The position numbers and the translations under genes are program-made. Shown here piece after piece: positions 24,116 to 32,907 of a DNA stretch of 64,000 nt. Position 1 is the stretch's first letter. Every line of letters begins with the position of its first letter. The notes beneath the pieces were generated by a model, which was not told the DNA's origin, searched no databases, and worked only from the letters and a program-made list of their open reading frames with translations. This DNA comes from JBCBKU01 sp038521345 (GTDB lineage Bacteria; Pseudomonadota; Alphaproteobacteria; Rhodobacterales; Rhodobacteraceae): positions 286,891 through 350,890 of the forward strand of contig JBCBKU010000002.1 of NCBI GenBank assembly GCA_038521345.1, written 5' to 3'.

Positions 24116-25945
24116 TTGAGCGACACCGACACCAAAACGGCGGAAGCCGAAGCGCGTGCGTCCGGCTGGCGGGTCGTACGAAAGGTTACGCCGTATCTCT
24201 GGCCTGACGGTATGGCTTGGGTCAAACGTCGGGTTGTCTTGGCACTTGCCGCGCTGTTCGTCGCCAAGCTCGTCTCGGTCGCGACCCCGTTTTTCTACAA
24301 GGCCGCGGTGGACTCACTCGCAGGCGAAGGGGCGGCAGACGCCGCGTGGACGCTTGGCGCCGGGGCGGTGGGACTGACCGTGGCCTATGGCGTCGCACGG
24401 CTGATGAATGTGGGTTTCCAGCAGCTTCGCGACGTCATCTTTGCCGCGGTCGGCCAGAGGGCGCTCCGACAGTTGGCACTAGAAACCTTCACGCATATTC
24501 ACCGGCTTTCGCTGCGCTATCACATAACCCGCAAGACGGGTGGCCTATCGCGGATCATCGAACGTGGGGTGAAGGGCGTCGAGTTTCTGCTTCGGTTCCT
24601 ACTGTTCTCGATCGGCCCGCTGCTCCTCGAGCTCTTGATGATCGCCGTTGTGCTGGCCGTCGTCTTCGACGTTCGATACCTGCTCGTTGTCGTTGGGACG
24701 ATCGCCGTCTACATCTGGTTTACGTTTCGGATCACCGAGTGGCGGGTGCAAATCCGCAAGGAGATGAACGATCAGGACACGGAAGCCAACCAGAAAGCCA
24801 TCGACAGTCTTCTGAACTTCGAAACCGTCAAATACTTCGGTGCGGAAGGGCGCGAGGCGGATCGCTATGACAGGGCCATGGAAGGATACGAGAGGGCGGC
24901 GCTTCGCACGTCCTATTCTCTCGCTTTCCTGAACTTCGGACAGTCAGTTCTGATCACAGCCGGGCTTGTGATCGTCATGGTTATGGCCGCGATCGGGGTG
25001 TCAAACGGCGCGCTGACAGTGGGGGATTTCGTCATGGTCAACGCCTACATGATCCAGATCACAATGCCTTTGAATTTCCTCGGCACTGTTTATCGTGAGA
25101 TCCGGCAGGCGCTGATCGACATGGGCGAGATGTTCGATCTTCTCGAACAGCCGCGCGAGATTTCCGACAAAGCGGGCGCACCGGATCTGGTTGTCAGTGG
25201 GGGCGAGGTCACATTCGACGACGTGCGGTTCGGATATGAGCCGGCGCGTCCAATCCTGAAAGGCGTCAGCTTTAACGCCGAAGCCGGGCAAACGATTGCC
25301 CTAGTGGGGCCTTCGGGCTCGGGCAAGTCGACGATCGGACGCCTTCTCTTTCGGTTCTACGATGTCCAGAGCGGGGCGCTTCGGATCGATGGGCAGGACG
25401 TGCGGGATATTCGCCAGGAAAGTCTCCACAACGCCATCGGTGTTGTCCCTCAGGACACCGTGCTTTTTAACGACACGATCCGGTACAATATCGCTTATGG
25501 CAGGGACGGTGCCACCGAGGCCGAGATCGAAGGCGCGGCCAAGGCCGCCAAGATTCACGATTTCATCGCCGGTCTTCCGGATGGGTATGACACGCAGGTG
25601 GGCGAACGCGGTCTGAAACTGTCGGGCGGCGAGAAGCAGCGGGTAGGCATCGCGCGAACGCTACTGAAGAATCCGCCGATCCTGTTGCTGGACGAGGCGA
25701 CCAGCGCACTGGACAGCGAGACCGAACGTGACATTCAGGACGAATTGCGCGCCATGGGACAAGGGCGAACGGTTCTGACCATCGCGCACAGGCTTTCGAC
25801 CATCGTGCACGCGGACCAGATCCTTGTGCTCGAAGCCGGAGAGATCGTTGAGCGCGGGACCCATGAGGCGCTTTTGGTGAAATCCGGTCGGTATGCCAGC
25901 ATGTGGCATCGCCAGCAGGCCGAGGAGGACGAGGCGGCGGCATGA
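24116..25945 (+). CDS. ABC exporter of the Atm1/HMT1 type
   Basis: A 609-residue half-transporter: about six membrane helices in residues 35-320, then the nucleotide-binding domain with Walker A GPSGSGKST near 400, signature LSGGEKQRV near 503 and Walker B ILLLDEATSALDSE. Similarity is to Atm1-like exporters, which move glutathione-linked sulfur or metal conjugates. The start is TTG at 24116, with GGGGCAGG upstream and a natural N-terminus (SDTDTKTAEAEARASGWR). Its stop overlaps the next gene (ATGA). Confidence 0.88.
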   Translation: MSDTDTKTAEAEARASGWRVVRKVTPYLWPDGMAWVKRRVVLALAALFVAKLVSVATPFFYKAAVDSLAGEGAADAAWTLGAGAVGLTVAYGVARLMNVGFQQLRDVIFAAVGQRALRQLALETFTHIHRLSLRYHITRKTGGLSRIIERGVKGVEFLLRFLLFSIGPLLLELLMIAVVLAVVFDVRYLLVVVGTIAVYIWFTFRITEWRVQIRKEMNDQDTEANQKAIDSLLNFETVKYFGAEGREADRYDRAMEGYERAALRTSYSLAFLNFGQSVLITAGLVIVMVMAAIGVSNGALTVGDFVMVNAYMIQITMPLNFLGTVYREIRQALIDMGEMFDLLEQPREISDKAGAPDLVVSGGEVTFDDVRFGYEPARPILKGVSFNAEAGQTIALVGPSGSGKSTIGRLLFRFYDVQSGALRIDGQDVRDIRQESLHNAIGVVPQDTVLFNDTIRYNIAYGRDGATEAEIEGAAKAAKIHDFIAGLPDGYDTQVGERGLKLSGGEKQRVGIARTLLKNPPILLLDEATSALDSETERDIQDELRAMGQGRTVLTIAHRLSTIVHADQILVLEAGEIVERGTHEALLVKSGRYASMWHRQQAEEDEAAA

Positions 25946-26424
25946 GCCTGCCCGAGATCCTTCGGACCCCACGCCTTGTGCTGCGACCTTGGGCGCCGTC
26001 TGATCTTGGTGCGCTGGCTGGGCTTCTCGATGACGATAGGGTGATGGCTTTCAGCGCGACGGGACCGCTAGGGCCCAAGGCTCGGGCCGAGTGGCTCTCC
26101 GAGAACTGTTCGGCAACCATGTCGAAGGCGGTGACCGCCGAAGGTCGAGTCTTCGGTTACGTGCGCCTTAATCTGGCTGGCCTCGACCATGTTCTTGGTA
26201 TCCGGCTCAGGCCTTCGGCATGGGGCAGGGGATTTGCCCATGAAGCGGCCGAGGCCGTTCTTTCAGCAGCCAAACCCAACGGCCGTGTCCTTGCAGAGGT
26301 TGATCCGGAGAACCATCGGTCGATCCGATTGTTGAAACGACTCGGGTTCGTCGAGATCGGGGAAGTCATGCACGCAGGCTATGATCACCCGGACCTCGTT
26401 TTTCACCGTCAGAGCGCGTCTTAA
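25942..26424 (+). CDS. GNAT family N-acetyltransferase
   Basis: A 160-residue acetyltransferase. It has the N-terminal TPRLVLRPWAPSD, an acetyl-CoA loop in the variant form RPSAWGRGFAHEA, and the NHRSIRLLKRLGF motif. Its ATG overlaps the stop of the ABC exporter gene, so the two are translationally coupled; whether they share a substrate is unknown. A hairpin sits between it and the convergent DUF302 gene. Confidence 0.85.
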   Translation: MSLPEILRTPRLVLRPWAPSDLGALAGLLDDDRVMAFSATGPLGPKARAEWLSENCSATMSKAVTAEGRVFGYVRLNLAGLDHVLGIRLRPSAWGRGFAHEAAEAVLSAAKPNGRVLAEVDPENHRSIRLLKRLGFVEIGEVMHAGYDHPDLVFHRQSAS

Positions 26425-26425
26425 G

Positions 26426-26452
26426 GCGAACGGGCTGTGGCCGCCCGTTCGC
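26426..26452. terminator. Hairpin between convergent genes
   Basis: A perfect 10-bp stem, GCGAACGGGC with GCCCGTTCGC, and a 7-base loop fill the 29-base gap between the GNAT and DUF302 stops. T-runs are absent on both sides, so it may end transcription weakly, in both directions, or protect mRNA ends. Confidence 0.5.
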
Positions 26453-26453
26453 G

Positions 26454-26900
26454 TCAAGGCGCCGTTGCTGCGTCTGTCAGCCGGTCAAGTGCGCCCGTCA
26501 TTCGGGCAAGGACCTCGGCGTCGGCCGGAATGCCGTGGGCGTCGACCAGTGCCGCGGGATCGCGATAGACGAGGATGACGGTACCCGTCGCGTCTTCATA
26601 AGCCAGGGCGCGAAGAGGCAGATCAAGACCCGCCGTGGGCGCAGCCTGAATGGCGGGAGTTCCAAGCGCCGGATTACCGAACATCAACATTTCGGTTGGG
26701 GCAAGCTCGGCACCGACGGATGCGGCCCCGCCGGCATGGTCAACGCGGGCAAAGACAGTCGCGCCGGCATTCGCCACCGCCTTTTCGAGTCGGTCGATCG
26801 TCGTCGCGACGTCGTGCGCGCTTTCCTTGGTGATCAGGTCGGACGCTACGGCGGGGACAGCGCCTGTAAACAGGACGAGGGCGAGAAGACGGGACAGCAT
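26454..26900 (-). CDS. Secreted DUF302 domain protein
   Basis: A 148-residue protein with a signal peptide ending around AVPAVAS. The DUF302 pattern is clear: TIDRLEKAVANAGATVFARVDH, ELAPTEMLMFGNPALGTP and LPLRALAYED. The family is small and of unknown function, with a lipid-binding or heme-like fold. The ATG at 26900 gives the signal peptide; a longer frame upstream has no ribosome site. It sits just downstream of the RND pump on the same strand. Confidence 0.87.
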   Translation of the reverse strand: MLSRLLALVLFTGAVPAVASDLITKESAHDVATTIDRLEKAVANAGATVFARVDHAGGAASVGAELAPTEMLMFGNPALGTPAIQAAPTAGLDLPLRALAYEDATGTVILVYRDPAALVDAHGIPADAEVLARMTGALDRLTDAATAP

Positions 26901-26993
26901 TGCAGGCTCCGGGTTCCGTGATGGCGCGAGCCTGCCAAGGGAGGCCAGCTTGCGCAAATCACGCCGCCGTGTCGGCGGCGCGCCGCCTGTTAT

Positions 26994-29900
26994 TTACTCC
27001 GCCGCACGAAGCGGGGCGCCGGGGCCCTTTCGTTCAGGAACCTCCGGAACCACCGGTTCCGGCACGAGGTCCCATACAATCTCGGGCGCCCGGATGCGGC
27101 GCGCTTCGCGCTGAAGCGCCCAATCCCGCGCGACGCGGCTGGCACGGCCCAACGAGAGACGCGCCAGAACGCGGGCGATGAACTTCGCATAGGTAACGAC
27201 CCAGACCCGAAGGGCGAGCATTGACGGCGTGAAAATCAGCGTCAGCACCGTTGCGATCCCGAGACCGAAGACAACCGCAGTCGCAAGCTGCTTCCACCAA
27301 AGTGCGGTGGGGCTGTCGATTGTGTAGCCACCGCCGAAGAAGTCGAGGCTGAGGCCAAACATCATGGGTGCAAGGCCTGCCATTGTCGTGATCGTGGTCA
27401 ACAAAACCGGGCGAATCCGGACTTCGGCGGTCCGGACAATCGCTTCCAGACGAGGCATGTATCGCGCGTATTCCTGATACGTGTCGATCAGGACGATGTT
27501 GTTGTTCACCACAATCCCGGCAAGCGCCACGATGCCCGTCCCTGTCATGATGATCGAGAAGGGCTGTTCCATGACCAGCATCCCGATCAGCACGCCGGTC
27601 GTCGACAGGATCACCGCGAGCAGGACCAGGGCCGCGTTGTAGAACGAATTGAACTGAGCCAGGAGGATGATGAACATCAGGCCCAGAGCGCCCGCGAACG
27701 CCGTCATCAGGAACTGACCGGATTCTTCCTGATCCTCCTGATCCCCCGTCCATTGCCAACCGATAGAGGCCGGGAACGGAGTCTCCGTCTCGATCCACTT
27801 GGTCAGCACGGCGATGCGTTCGTTCGGATTTACCGGGACCAGACGGGTATCTTCCGACCCGCCCGAGGATGCGTCGGGGTACTCTTCGACCAGAACATAG
27901 GCGCCATCTTCGCCGGCAATATCGTAATTGCCGGTTTCGCCGGAAGCGACGGCATCTTCCGAAAGCTCACGAACGATCGCCAGGACCCGAGGCTCGCCAT
28001 CGCCCGACGGGATGGTCTCGACCTTGAAAAGGTTGGCGCCAACGTCCGCCTTCACATCGAAATATTGCTTTTGGTCGATGCGGTTGATGATCGCGAGCTT
28101 CTCTACCGGCGTGCGGGAAATGAAGTTGGAGAGCGGCACAAGACCTTGTTCGGTGCGCACCTTGAGCGTGTCGAGTGTGGACAGCACCCGATCCTCTTCG
28201 GGAAGGCGGACGCGGATGTCGACTTCTTCGTCCGACGAGGGAACGCGCATCGAGTCCAGGTAGATCCCGCGTGTGACGAGCTGGACCATTGCGCCAACGG
28301 TCGAAACACTGGCGCCGTAACGGCCTGCGGCCTCGACATCGACATCAATCTGCCAGTCGATGCCCGGCAACGGAAGGTTGTCTTCGACGTCAACCAATGC
28401 CGGGTCCGCATCGAAATGCGCCCGAGCGGCGGCAGTCGCTCCGAGAAGGGCCGTCCGGTCATTGCCCGTTAGGCGGAGATGCACCGGTTTGCCAGAGGCA
28501 GGACCCTGAGCAAGATCAAGGACCTCGGTCTGGATACCAGGGATCTTGCCTAGGGCCGCTTCCAGGTTTGCGATCACCACGTCACCGTCCAGATCCGCAA
28601 AAGTGAGGCCGTCCACGGTATCGGCATAGGCGGCCCGGTCTTCCCAGGGGATCAGTTCAATTTGCACCTGACCAATCGAGTCCGCAGGCCCGCCGGCGCC
28701 GCCGGTATTGGCGTTCAGTCCGCCATCGCCCGCGAATGAGAAGGCGCTTTGGATGCCTTCGGTGCTGAGAATGACGTTCTCAACCTGTCGTACGAGATCG
28801 TCTTTCTCGGACAGCGACAGGTTTCCGCGCGCCTGCACGTATACGATTGCCTGTTCCGGTTCACTCTCGACGAAGAACTCGACGCCGTTGTTGTTCTGGC
28901 CATAGATCGAAAACGTCGTCATCACGAAGGCCCCAACCGCCGCAACGGCAACGATGGGCATCACGGGATTGCCGGAGATGAAGGCGATGAAGTAGCCGAA
29001 AGGTGTACGGCGATAGCCGGCGTCGATGCGCTTTGCCGCCCGTTCGATACGCGCGGCGCCGAAGATGATCGAGGCGACAACCGCCATGACGACAAACATG
29101 ATCGCGCCAATTAGGGAACCTGACGAAGCGGCATCGGGACCCAAAAGGTAGGTTGGATTGATCGTCTGCATTGCGGCAACGAAGAGACCGTAAAGCGCGA
29201 TCGGCACCAGCGCGAAGCGAACATACCATGGTAGCGCCCGCTTCAGACCGTCCGACGCATTTTCAAGCGAACGCGTAAAACGACCTGCGACACCGCCCAT
29301 AACGGGCAGATAGATCAGCGCAACAACGAGAGAGGCCGACAAGACGAAGATCAGAGTCACCGGCAGCATGCCCATGAACTGTCCCGGGACACCCGGCCAG
29401 AACAACATCGGAAGGAATGCGCAGAGCGTCGTCGCCGTTGATGAGACGATGGGCCAGAACATGCGCTTGGCGGCCTCGACATATGCGCGCATCGGGCCCT
29501 GGCCCTCGGTGATCCGGCGATCGGCGTATTCGGTCACAACGATCGCACCGTCCACCAGCATCCCGACCGCGAGGATCAGCCCGAACATCACAATGTTCGA
29601 AATGGATACGCCCATGACGGCCAAGAGCGCGAAGCAGAGCAGGAAAGATGTTGGAATTGCGAAACCGACCAGAAAGGCCGAGCGGGCACCAAGGGCCGCA
29701 AGGACCACGATCATGACCAGCGCGACCGCCGTAAGAACCGAACCCTCAAGCTGGCCGACCATGGATTCGACCGTCCGGCTTTGATCGTTCGATGTGCCGA
29801 CCCGGACGGCGGTCTGCAGCTCTTCGGGCCATGTGGCGCGTTCCGCGGCAACCTCTTCGCGCACCAGCGCCGCAGTATCGATCAGGTTAAATCCTTTGCG

Positions 29901-30755
29901 CTTGACGACCTGAAGGGCAACCGTCGTTTCGCCGTTGAAGCGTGCTGTGCCGGCGCGATCCTCGAAAGTCAGGTTGATCTCGGCGAGATCACCAAGGGTA
30001 ACGACGCGGTCGCCCTGAACCTTGATCGGCAGTTCGTAGATATCGGCGACTTCGTCGAAGGACGAGGGGATCTTGACCGCAAATGCCCCGGCGGCCTGTT
30101 CGACCTCGCCCGCAGCAATCAGCTGGTTGTTGTTAACGACGACCGAGATCAGCTCGTCGGCCGTGACATTGTAGGCCTCGAGCCGCAACGGATCGATCAC
30201 GACTTCCAGCATTTCGTCGCGGTGGCCTGCGAGGGACGCTTCGAGAACCGGTTCGAGGGACTCAAGGCGGTCCTGCAGATCCTTCGCTACGCGCAGCAGG
30301 GTGCGCTCAGGCACCGGACCGGTCAGGTCGACGATGATGATCGGGAATTCCGAAAAGTTGAACTCCGAAATCGAATAGCGTTCGTACCCGCTCGGGAACT
30401 GGGCTTCGGCAGAATCCATGGCGTCACGGATATCGGCCATGATCTTGGTCTTGTCCCAGCCAAAATCGAATTCAAGAACCACATTGGCATAGCCTTCGGC
30501 GGCCGTACCGATCATTTCTTTCAAGCCGTCAAGATCCGAGAGTTCGGTCTCCATGGGTTTGACGACGAGTTTCTCGGAATCCTCGGCGGAAATGCCCGGA
30601 AACGGCACCGATATCACCACCGCCGGAATCTCGATGTCCGGTTCGCCTTCCTTCGGCAGGCCCATATACGAGAAGCCGCCTGCCAGGATCGACAGAACGA
30701 TGAAGGCAAGGATCATCCGCGCCCGGGACGCGGCCCAATCGACAATACCGGTCAT
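26994..30755 (-). CDS. RND superfamily efflux permease
   Basis: A 1253-residue inner-membrane pump with twelve expected membrane helices and two large periplasmic loops; this is about 200 residues longer than AcrB-type pumps. The extra length is a long second-loop segment rich in Glu/Asp/Ser (near 27.9-27.7 kb) and a basic C-terminal tail. In helix 4 the proton-relay Asp pair is DG (VGMLVDGAIVVTEY) and helix 10 carries NNN (GIVVNNNIVLID) in place of the Lys, as in non-AcrB subfamilies. Its ATG overlaps the adaptor stop (ATGA). The substrate is unknown. Confidence 0.9.
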   Translation of the reverse strand: MTGIVDWAASRARMILAFIVLSILAGGFSYMGLPKEGEPDIEIPAVVISVPFPGISAEDSEKLVVKPMETELSDLDGLKEMIGTAAEGYANVVLEFDFGWDKTKIMADIRDAMDSAEAQFPSGYERYSISEFNFSEFPIIIVDLTGPVPERTLLRVAKDLQDRLESLEPVLEASLAGHRDEMLEVVIDPLRLEAYNVTADELISVVVNNNQLIAAGEVEQAAGAFAVKIPSSFDEVADIYELPIKVQGDRVVTLGDLAEINLTFEDRAGTARFNGETTVALQVVKRKGFNLIDTAALVREEVAAERATWPEELQTAVRVGTSNDQSRTVESMVGQLEGSVLTAVALVMIVVLAALGARSAFLVGFAIPTSFLLCFALLAVMGVSISNIVMFGLILAVGMLVDGAIVVTEYADRRITEGQGPMRAYVEAAKRMFWPIVSSTATTLCAFLPMLFWPGVPGQFMGMLPVTLIFVLSASLVVALIYLPVMGGVAGRFTRSLENASDGLKRALPWYVRFALVPIALYGLFVAAMQTINPTYLLGPDAASSGSLIGAIMFVVMAVVASIIFGAARIERAAKRIDAGYRRTPFGYFIAFISGNPVMPIVAVAAVGAFVMTTFSIYGQNNNGVEFFVESEPEQAIVYVQARGNLSLSEKDDLVRQVENVILSTEGIQSAFSFAGDGGLNANTGGAGGPADSIGQVQIELIPWEDRAAYADTVDGLTFADLDGDVVIANLEAALGKIPGIQTEVLDLAQGPASGKPVHLRLTGNDRTALLGATAAARAHFDADPALVDVEDNLPLPGIDWQIDVDVEAAGRYGASVSTVGAMVQLVTRGIYLDSMRVPSSDEEVDIRVRLPEEDRVLSTLDTLKVRTEQGLVPLSNFISRTPVEKLAIINRIDQKQYFDVKADVGANLFKVETIPSGDGEPRVLAIVRELSEDAVASGETGNYDIAGEDGAYVLVEEYPDASSGGSEDTRLVPVNPNERIAVLTKWIETETPFPASIGWQWTGDQEDQEESGQFLMTAFAGALGLMFIILLAQFNSFYNAALVLLAVILSTTGVLIGMLVMEQPFSIIMTGTGIVALAGIVVNNNIVLIDTYQEYARYMPRLEAIVRTAEVRIRPVLLTTITTMAGLAPMMFGLSLDFFGGGYTIDSPTALWWKQLATAVVFGLGIATVLTLIFTPSMLALRVWVVTYAKFIARVLARLSLGRASRVARDWALQREARRIRAPEIVWDLVPEPVVPEVPERKGPGAPLRAAE

Positions 30756-32002
30756 TCAGCAGCCTCCCGGAATGTGGGGTCGACGGGCACACCGTCAGTG
30801 ACGAATTCTTGGCCCACGGTAATTAGAGCGATGGTTGCGGGCAAACCGCCCACCCAAACGCCTTCTGTCGTGTCCCGCAATACTGTGACGGGGGAGAATC
30901 GGGCTGTACCCTCGTCGGTCACTGTCCGGACCCCAAGATTACCGTCGTCGTCGAGGGTCAGGGCAGAAGCCGGGACCAGATGGGCTTCTGCGCCGTCGGA
31001 AGCGATTGCAATCTCAGCAGTCTGGCCGTCGCGGATCGTCAGGTCTGCATTGCCGACCTCGATCTCGACACGAAAGGTTCGTGTTTCCGGATCCGATGCC
31101 CGACTTAGGAATATCACATTGCCCTGAACTTCGCGCCCGCTTGCAAGCCGTGCCCCGGCAAGTGCGCCGACGGTCACACGGTCAACGCTCGTTTCCGGCA
31201 CGAAGCCGACAACTTTGATCGGATCCAGCGCGATCACTGTTGCACAAAGCGCGCCCGGCTGCAGGAGCGTGCCGATCTCGGCCGTGTCCGATTCCAAGAG
31301 CCCGGCGAAAGGTGCGTGGATCTCGAGGCGTTCGATGTCCTTTTTCGCTGAAGCGACAGAAGCCTCTGCGCTTCGGATGCCCGCATTCGCGGACTGAACA
31401 CTGGACTTTGCGCTTTCCACGCCGGCCCGCGCCGATTCAACGGCTGCTTGCGTTGCTGCCACACGCGTCTCAGATGCAAAGCCGTCCTGGCTCAGCCGTG
31501 CCGCGGCACGATCGTTGATTTCGGCCTCGGCCAGCATGGCCTCGGCTTCGGCGAGCCGCGCCTGGGATTCGGGCAAACGGGCCGCGGCCTCGTCAAGCCG
31601 CGCCTCCGCTTCTTCCAGCGCGATCTCTCGCGTTCCGGGGTCGAGCGTGCACAGGAGCGCCCCCTCATCGACGCTGGCACCTTTGCGGATCGGGTCGGAA
31701 ATGACCAAGCCGGACGTCTCGGCCCGCACGTCCACTTGCCGGGCGGCCTCGGTTCGTCCGCGCAGAAGAACCGCGCTATCGATCACACGTGCGTCGGACC
31801 GTACGGCCACAACGGGAACGCCATCGTTGGAAGCAGGGGCGGGGGCCGCAGAGGCCGCGCCAACCGCTTCTGATGCCGGTACCGCTTCAGCAGGCGCCTC
31901 GTCTGAGCGTCCAGCGAATTCGAACAGGCGATCGCGTTCGAAAACGACAAAATACAGGACGGCCATAACCACAATGGCGGTCACGATCGAAAAGAAACGC
32001 AT
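30752..32002 (-). CDS. RND efflux periplasmic adaptor (membrane fusion protein)
   Basis: A 416-residue HlyD/AcrA-type adaptor. An N-terminal anchor (residues 5-21) and an Ala/Pro linker are followed by a lipoyl half (QVDVRAETSGLV), a long coiled-coil hairpin of Ala/Glu/Arg heptads (about 125-225), the second lipoyl half (IHAPFAGLLESD) and a beta-barrel domain. It links the inner-membrane pump to an outer-membrane channel; no tolC-like gene is adjacent. An 18-bp palindrome lies 85 bases upstream of its start. Confidence 0.9.
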   Translation of the reverse strand: MRFFSIVTAIVVMAVLYFVVFERDRLFEFAGRSDEAPAEAVPASEAVGAASAAPAPASNDGVPVVAVRSDARVIDSAVLLRGRTEAARQVDVRAETSGLVISDPIRKGASVDEGALLCTLDPGTREIALEEAEARLDEAAARLPESQARLAEAEAMLAEAEINDRAAARLSQDGFASETRVAATQAAVESARAGVESAKSSVQSANAGIRSAEASVASAKKDIERLEIHAPFAGLLESDTAEIGTLLQPGALCATVIALDPIKVVGFVPETSVDRVTVGALAGARLASGREVQGNVIFLSRASDPETRTFRVEIEVGNADLTIRDGQTAEIAIASDGAEAHLVPASALTLDDDGNLGVRTVTDEGTARFSPVTVLRDTTEGVWVGGLPATIALITVGQEFVTDGVPVDPTFREAAE

Positions 32003-32086
32003 TCCTTGGCTCCCGGCCGGTCAGGCTAACATTCGGCACTTTCAATGAACTTTACGTGCCACAGTCCGAAACGGATGACCGATCCT

Positions 32087-32104
32087 CTAAACTGGTCAGT
32101 TTAG
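32087..32104. promoter_or_regulatory. 18-bp palindrome in the RND/yfgM divergent promoter
   Basis: CTAAACTG-GT-CAGTTTAG is a perfect palindrome (8+2+8), 85 bases upstream of the adaptor ATG and 110 bases before yfgM. AAACTGACCAGTTT-like sites are known as operators of TetR-type repressors of RND pumps. No regulator gene is adjacent here, so the cognate repressor would be encoded elsewhere. Confidence 0.65.
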
Positions 32105-32214
32105 TTTATGCTGCAATTGCATCGCTTTCAAGGGCCCGGGCAAGAATTCGCCCGGCCCTTGGCAAGCCCACCGCGGGCACGGTAAGACGCACCGATCTAA
32201 AGTGGAGGGCTCCG

Positions 32215-32856
32215 GTGTCCGAAGAGGACAGTTTCATCAACGAGGTGAATGACGAGCTTCGGCGCGACCGCTTGTTCGCGTTGTTGCGGCGCTATGGTTG
32301 GATAGCAGTTCTTGCCATCCTGCTTTTGGTCGGCGGTGCGGCGTGGAACGAGGTGCGCAAGTCGCGAGTCGAAGCTCGCGCCCAGGCTTTTGGGGACTCG
32401 CTTTTGGAGGCGATGTCTATCGAGGATGCCGATGAACGTGCCGCTGCATTGTCCGCGCTTGAGTCCGAGGGTTCCGGCATGGCGCTACTGGGTTTTATCG
32501 GTGCGGCTGAGAGTGGCGAGGGCAACGACCCCACGGCGCTTCGAGAAGTGGCCGCGCAGCCGCAAGTTCCTGCTGTCTATCGCGATCTCGCTCTTTTGAA
32601 GGCCGCGATGGCCGAGACGGATACAAGGTCGCCAGAAGACCGGATTGCCGATCTGGAGCCTCTCACAAATCCTGGCGCTCCTTTCCGGCTGTTGGCACTG
32701 GAGCAGACCGCGCTTGCCGAGATCGAACGGGGCGGATCCGATCGTGCCCTTCAAATTCTTGAAGAGATTGCCGAAGACGGGGGGGCGAGCGAGGGCTTGC
32801 GCCGCCGCGCCAGCCAGTTGATTGTGGCGCTCGGTGGTGACGAGGACGGCGCCTGA
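32215..32856 (+). CDS. YfgM-like tetratricopeptide membrane protein
   Basis: A 213-residue protein with one membrane helix near residues 30-47 (YGWIAVLAILLLVGGAAW) and a periplasmic TPR-like helical domain. It fits the YfgM/DUF2659 family, which works with the SecYEG-periplasmic chaperone network. Upstream of bamB and der it reproduces the E. coli yfgM-bamB-der order. I chose the GTG at 32215 because GGAGG lies 7 bases upstream and the family N-terminus (SEEDSFINEVNDELRRD) starts there. Confidence 0.85.
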   Translation: MSEEDSFINEVNDELRRDRLFALLRRYGWIAVLAILLLVGGAAWNEVRKSRVEARAQAFGDSLLEAMSIEDADERAAALSALESEGSGMALLGFIGAAESGEGNDPTALREVAAQPQVPAVYRDLALLKAAMAETDTRSPEDRIADLEPLTNPGAPFRLLALEQTALAEIERGGSDRALQILEEIAEDGGASEGLRRRASQLIVALGGDEDGA

Positions 32857-32907
32857 GCGGATGCGGATGACACCCGGATCTCAGGGCGGCAAGGGGGCGA
32901 GACACGG

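Noticed and set aside
29781..31127. A 448-codon plus-strand frame across the RND pump and adaptor genes.
   Set aside because: It is antisense to two clear, conserved genes and its product has no domain.
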